From: REEP01 sp964517265
Lineage (GTDB): Bacteria; Pseudomonadota; Alphaproteobacteria; Rhodospirillales; Defluviicoccaceae
Reading direction: 5' to 3'
Assembly (NCBI GenBank): GCA_964517265.1
Contig: CAZFBS010000005.1
Span: 29,495-93,494 of the forward strand
DNA: 64,000 nucleotides
The notes under the pieces: generated by a model
The model's input: only the letters and a program-made list of their open reading frames with translations
Told to the model about the DNA's origin: nothing
The model's database searches: none
Position numbers and translations under genes: made by a program
Shown here: positions 60,758 to 64,000 of the stretch, piece after piece
How positions within the stretch are numbered: the stretch's first letter is position 1
How the letters are laid out: the number at the start of each line of letters is the position of its first letter

Positions 60758-62365
60758 TCAGTCCGGGATGTAGGCATGGGTCAGGGGATGGATCTCGCGC
60801 ATGAAGGCGGCAAGGCGCGCATCCGCGGCGCTGATGTCGGTGCCTTCGGGCACCGGAGTGACCAGCCTGACCAACGCCCCATCCGTCCGTTGCTGCGTAA
60901 GCGCATCCCAGAAAATCAACCACTTGACGACGTATTCATTGGTCATGTGGCGGCCACGCTGCTGAAACCAGTAGTAGACGAGTTGCTTGGACAGTCCCTT
61001 GGCGATCACCGCTCGTTTTACCGCAATATCCCCACCGTCGGAGGCAACGCCGCCGACGCGGTGATCGGACAGCTCGGAAATCTCCCAGCCGCCGCCCGGA
61101 ATGCACGACCGCGGTGAGTGGGTGGAGGCGCCGGTGCGCTGCGAAGCATAGTAGGCCACCCAGAAATTGACCGGCAGCTGCTCGCCCGGACGCCAGTAAT
61201 CGGCGAGAAAATGATCATCCAGCTTCAGCGCATCCTGATACTGCTTTTCCAGCGCCTGTTCCTGCCCACGCCACTCGTGCACTGTCGTTGGAAACAGCGC
61301 AAGGCTTTGCCGCGGCGGAACGACGTCTTCACGCGCGGGCGCACTGTTCGCGCCTACGGAAGCGGCGATCAGGAGGCCCGCCGCCGCGATCAAAGGCCAA
61401 GCCACTTTGTCGGAGACAGGCGTCTTCGAGTCAGGGCGCTTTTGCTTGTTCGGCCACAGCAACTCCAAATTCAAGAGATCGCTGAGCGAGCCTCGGCGCC
61501 CCCCGAGCCGCGCCAGGATCAGCATCAAACCAAAAAGCAGACCGACGGCGGCGAGGAAAATGATCCACCCCTCGAACGTGTGCAGAAAGCCTTCCGCCGA
61601 CGCGATCCCGAAGTTGTCGACCAGGGCTCCCGTGATCCCGATCCGCAAGCTGTTGATCAGCACGGTGATCGGCAGGGTGGCGGCAAAAAGCACGAACTTG
61701 TGCCAATTCGGCCCATTGTAAAGGTAGGCGCAGAGGAACCCGAAACTCATCAACGGGAACAAATAGCGCAGGCCGCTGCAGGCCTCGACGACCTGGAGCT
61801 TGTAAGTGCCGAGATCGATCACGTTCCCTTCGAGAAACACCGGGATATTCATCAGCCTGATGACAGCAACGCCGAGGCTGGAAGAAATCAGCTGGAGCTC
61901 CCCCGACAGGTTGCGATAGAGAAAATCCGGAAGAGGCACCATAAAGACAAGGTAGACGAGAGGAGCCCAGATGATCTTTACACCGCGCCAGCCGACCGCA
62001 GCCCATGCAATGCCGAAGATCATGACAATGAACGCGTAGTGAATGATCGTGTAAATTGTGCTGAGTTGGCCAAAGACACCGACAAGCAGCCCGAACAGGA
62101 CGATGCCGACCCCGATCCAGGATCCCCGTGGTTCGATCGCGGCAAGTTCTCCCCGTTTCTGCCAGATCAGCCATGCCGAGATCAGCGGGACGACATAGGC
62201 ATAACTATATTCCTCCCTGTCCCAGCCTCCGACCATCTGCTGGAGGCCGTTAAAAAAGACAGTCGTCAACCCGGCCGCAATCAGCAGGCTGATGAAAGCC
62301 ATCAGCAACAGATCTGCCGGAGGTCGTGCGGCTGAGGCGAGGGCGACGTTGGTGTGCCTCGTCAT
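60758..62365 (-). CDS. Exosortase fused to an EpsI domain (XrtD-like)
   Basis: 535 residues. The N-terminal half (to about 310) is a multi-TM exosortase with catalytic C196 in EACSGLRYL, R241 in NSLRIGITG and H262 in FLHTFEGW. Residues about 320-535 (REDVVPPRQSLALFPTTVHEW and TGASTHSPRSCIPGGGWEI) form an EpsI-type domain. Exosortases cleave and sort proteins with a C-terminal TM plus a short recognition motif; fused EpsI domains occur in the VPLPA-CTERM-specific XrtD class, to which this probably belongs. No matching C-terminal-signal protein is in the window. The gene leads the operon 62365-56349. Confidence 0.87.
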   Translation of the reverse strand: MTRHTNVALASAARPPADLLLMAFISLLIAAGLTTVFFNGLQQMVGGWDREEYSYAYVVPLISAWLIWQKRGELAAIEPRGSWIGVGIVLFGLLVGVFGQLSTIYTIIHYAFIVMIFGIAWAAVGWRGVKIIWAPLVYLVFMVPLPDFLYRNLSGELQLISSSLGVAVIRLMNIPVFLEGNVIDLGTYKLQVVEACSGLRYLFPLMSFGFLCAYLYNGPNWHKFVLFAATLPITVLINSLRIGITGALVDNFGIASAEGFLHTFEGWIIFLAAVGLLFGLMLILARLGGRRGSLSDLLNLELLWPNKQKRPDSKTPVSDKVAWPLIAAAGLLIAASVGANSAPAREDVVPPRQSLALFPTTVHEWRGQEQALEKQYQDALKLDDHFLADYWRPGEQLPVNFWVAYYASQRTGASTHSPRSCIPGGGWEISELSDHRVGGVASDGGDIAVKRAVIAKGLSKQLVYYWFQQRGRHMTNEYVVKWLIFWDALTQQRTDGALVRLVTPVPEGTDISAADARLAAFMREIHPLTHAYIPD

Positions 62366-62554
62366 CTATCTGATCCCAGTTGCTGGTGCACGAATGTCAA
62401 AGGTCCTCCCGAGCGCCCTGCCGGCATCACGTCTGCCACCGGCAGACACCTCACCGGTTTCTTCGATCGCGCGCAAGACCCAATCGGGCCACTACTTGAA
62501 GTCATCCAGCATTGCTTGTCGCTGGCCGACAACACTCATGTCTTGTTCTCAAGA

Positions 62555-62583
62555 AGTATAGGGTTTCGTCGGCGTTTTCTCAA
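62555..62583 (-). promoter_or_regulatory. Sigma70-like promoter of the exosortase operon
   Basis: Minus strand: TTGAGA (62583-62578), a 17-bp spacer, then TATACT (62560-62555). Transcription would start near 62548, giving a 5' UTR of about 180 nt before the exosortase ATG at 62365. Confidence 0.6.
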
Positions 62584-62654
62584 CCTGAAGAATTATATTT
62601 ATTCCATGAAACTCTTCATAGTTGCACGAGTGAAAACGTATTCTCCTTGCTTGC

Positions 62655-63359
62655 TCATCGCTCCCATGGCCCACGCCGATAAAGCGGCTTTGGCCGCAGC
62701 CAGAATGCGATCGCCAAGCCGGCGAGGAACCCGCCTATGTGCGCCCACCAGGCGATACCCGCGGCGGTCGGGCCTGCGCCGAGGGCGGCAGCACCCTGAA
62801 AAAGCTGAAGGGCGAACCAGAAGGCGGTAAACAGCAAGGCAGGCCAATGGAAAATCAGGGGGATGAACACGATCGGGATGACCACGGCGATCTTCGCGCG
62901 TGGAAACAGCCACGCAAAGCCGCCCAGTACACCGGCGATGGCCCCGGACGCTCCGAGGGCGGGAACCACCGAATGCAAGTTGAAGATCAGGTGCGCGATG
63001 CTGCCGAGGGTTCCGCATGCGAGATAAAACAGGAGAAACCGCCATGGACCCAACCGGTCTTCCAGCGGCACGCCGAACAGCCACAACGTCCACATGTTGA
63101 GGATGATATGAAGGAAACCGCCGTGCATGAACGTGTTGGTCACCAGCGGCAGAAAATTCGTCGCATCAAGACCGACCGCCCTTGCCAACGCCGGATCGGT
63201 GTAGACGGCTGGAACCAGGGCGTAGGTATAGACGAAGCGAAGCTGTTCCGATGGGGAGAGCCCGAGCTGCACGAAGAACACGGCGATATTCGTGACGATC
63301 AAAGTCATCGTCACGACGGGAGATCGTGAGGTCGCTACGGTCGTGCGGAACGGGATCAT
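62655..63359 (-). CDS. Rhomboid-family intramembrane serine protease
   Basis: 234 residues from ATG 63359 (the frame extends 35 codons upstream without conservation). Six TM helices in the GlpG/YqgP arrangement. Catalytic S138 in GASGAIAGVLG and H207 in WWAHIGGFLAG; the asparagine N88 in HIILNMWTLWLFG helps the oxyanion. HGGFLHII precedes it. Active protease expected; substrates unknown. Divergent from the rRNA operon, convergent with nothing. Confidence 0.92.
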   Translation of the reverse strand: MIPFRTTVATSRSPVVTMTLIVTNIAVFFVQLGLSPSEQLRFVYTYALVPAVYTDPALARAVGLDATNFLPLVTNTFMHGGFLHIILNMWTLWLFGVPLEDRLGPWRFLLFYLACGTLGSIAHLIFNLHSVVPALGASGAIAGVLGGFAWLFPRAKIAVVIPIVFIPLIFHWPALLFTAFWFALQLFQGAAALGAGPTAAGIAWWAHIGGFLAGLAIAFWLRPKPLYRRGPWER

Positions 63360-63656
63360 GACGGGCCAGGGTAGAGCCTCAGGTGGACCCGCGCAACGCG
63401 CAGCTCGTTCCCGATCAACGCGCGCAAGACCCGCTGCCGCCTTCTGGCGTCTATGCACGAACAACGGAAGGTGCGGCTTGATCGCGTGTTGTTCCGCGGG
63501 CCGATGGCGTGCTGCGTCGCCGCATTTTTATTCAATCCGCACCTCTTGCCGCCGGCAGCCGGCAGCTTAAATCCTGCTTCCGTAGGCGCCGTTTTGCTGA
63601 AACGGCCACGGGCCCGACGGGTGGCGAAGGATGTCAAAAAATCGTCACCAAAGGGT

Positions 63657-63685
63657 TTGACAGGCCGAAAAGGCGAGCGTATATA
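63657..63685 (+). promoter_or_regulatory. rRNA operon promoter
   Basis: TTGACA (63657-63662), a 17-bp spacer, then TATATA (63680-63685): a near-consensus sigma70 promoter, 262 bp upstream of the 16S 5' end, matching the usual place of a strong rrn promoter. Transcription start near 63692. Confidence 0.8.
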
Positions 63686-63728
63686 CCAGTTCCCCGCAGC
63701 GAGAGGGTGAACCGATCAGCGGAGGGGG

Positions 63729-63739
63729 GCTCTTTGACA
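63729..63739 (+). promoter_or_regulatory. boxA-like antitermination site in the rRNA leader
   Basis: GCTCTTTGACA matches the boxA element (TGCTCTTTAACA) that binds NusB/NusE for rRNA antitermination, about 40 bp after the predicted transcript start. Confidence 0.6.
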
Positions 63740-63946
63740 TTGTAGGGTTTTTTGGAGGGATGTGTGGGCGGCGGTCTTGTGCTGTCATGCAGCATGGGAC
63801 TGAAAAGCGTGCACATTCTTTGGATGACGTTGGTCGGCTAATTTGTTCACAAAGTAACCGATCGACATGTGCGTTTTTTGGGTCCTGGAATGCCTTATGT
63901 GATGTTTTGCGGCCGCACGGCTAAAGAATGTCATGCAAGGTCAATT

Positions 63947-64000
63947 CAACATGAGAGTTTGATCCTGGCTCAGAACGAACGCTGGCGGCAGGCCTAACAC
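63947..64000 (+). rRNA. rrs: 16S ribosomal RNA, 5' end (partial)
   Basis: AGAGTTTGATCCTGGCTCAG begins at 63954, which is position 8 of the E. coli 16S numbering, so the mature 5' end is near 63947. The following AACGAACGCTGGCGGCAGGC and CTAACAC match alphaproteobacterial 16S. The gene runs off the window. Confidence 0.97.

Noticed and set aside
61118..62335. 405-codon plus-strand frame over the exosortase
   Set aside because: Antisense to the exosortase catalytic region; composition is highly charged and non-membrane.

Overview
This is a GC-rich alphaproteobacterial chromosome segment, most likely Rhodospirillales-like. The evidence is the gene order dnaB-alr-mlaE-mlaF-radA-cvpA-purF, the ubiG/lysC/ptsP and rodZ-ispG-hisS-hemA-prfA blocks, a fused thiS-thiG gene, an alphaproteobacterial-type ornithine decarboxylase with a long leader, and the start of a 16S rRNA gene ending in an alphaproteobacterial signature. 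Two runs of exactly 100 N (40048-40147 and 50185-50284) show a draft assembly, and both fall inside tandem repeats.

Layout. 1-7191: a tightly packed housekeeping operon (dnaB tail, alr, MlaE/MlaF lipid transporter, radA, cvpA, purF, SDR), with overlapping stops and starts. 7238-12347: a PA2169-like helical protein, a YegS-like lipid kinase, a tandem universal stress protein, a secreted type II PHB depolymerase-like hydrolase and a short-form AhcY. 12468-16182: a dipeptide-type ABC importer (two permeases and a binding protein, no ATPase beside them). 16226-21723: a ferric-reductase/NOX-like flavocytochrome, two exported EF-hand proteins (one with a 12-fold GMGP repeat tail) and a divergent OmpR/EnvZ-like pair, with an OmpR-like operator candidate before the first EF-hand gene. 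A 112-bp MITE-like element follows. 21975-31538: a hypothetical gene, a methyltransferase, a cysteine-rich lipoprotein, glgC, a second flavocytochrome, an acyl-CoA synthetase, an SDR, a GST and thiSG. 31600-33088: promoter, about 320-nt leader and ornithine decarboxylase. 33246-39807: an ABC-F ATPase, then a signalling group (LOV-like PAS without the photoactive cysteine, DUF2336, PAS-GAF-PAS-GGDEF-EAL). 40218-43647: PaaY-like protein, hisG, a LuxR-type regulator, DUF1178. 43693-55697: ubiG divergent from lysC, nitronate monooxygenase, ptsP, rodZ, ispG, hisS, hemA, prfA. 55698-56348 is non-coding with a hexanucleotide repeat. 56349-62365 (minus strand): an exopolysaccharide/exosortase locus (exosortase-EpsI fusion, PrsT-like TPR lipoprotein with a frameshift, Wzz-type protein) behind a good promoter. 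A rhomboid protease and an rRNA promoter, leader and 16S start close the window.

The most interesting points are the NOX-like/EF-hand/two-component cluster and its operator candidate, the ornithine decarboxylase leader with an internal ORF and terminator-like hairpin, the LOV-like domain lacking its cysteine, the exosortase locus with its frameshifted PrsT, and the unusual number of short tandem repeats (seven loci in 64 kb), several of them inside proteins.
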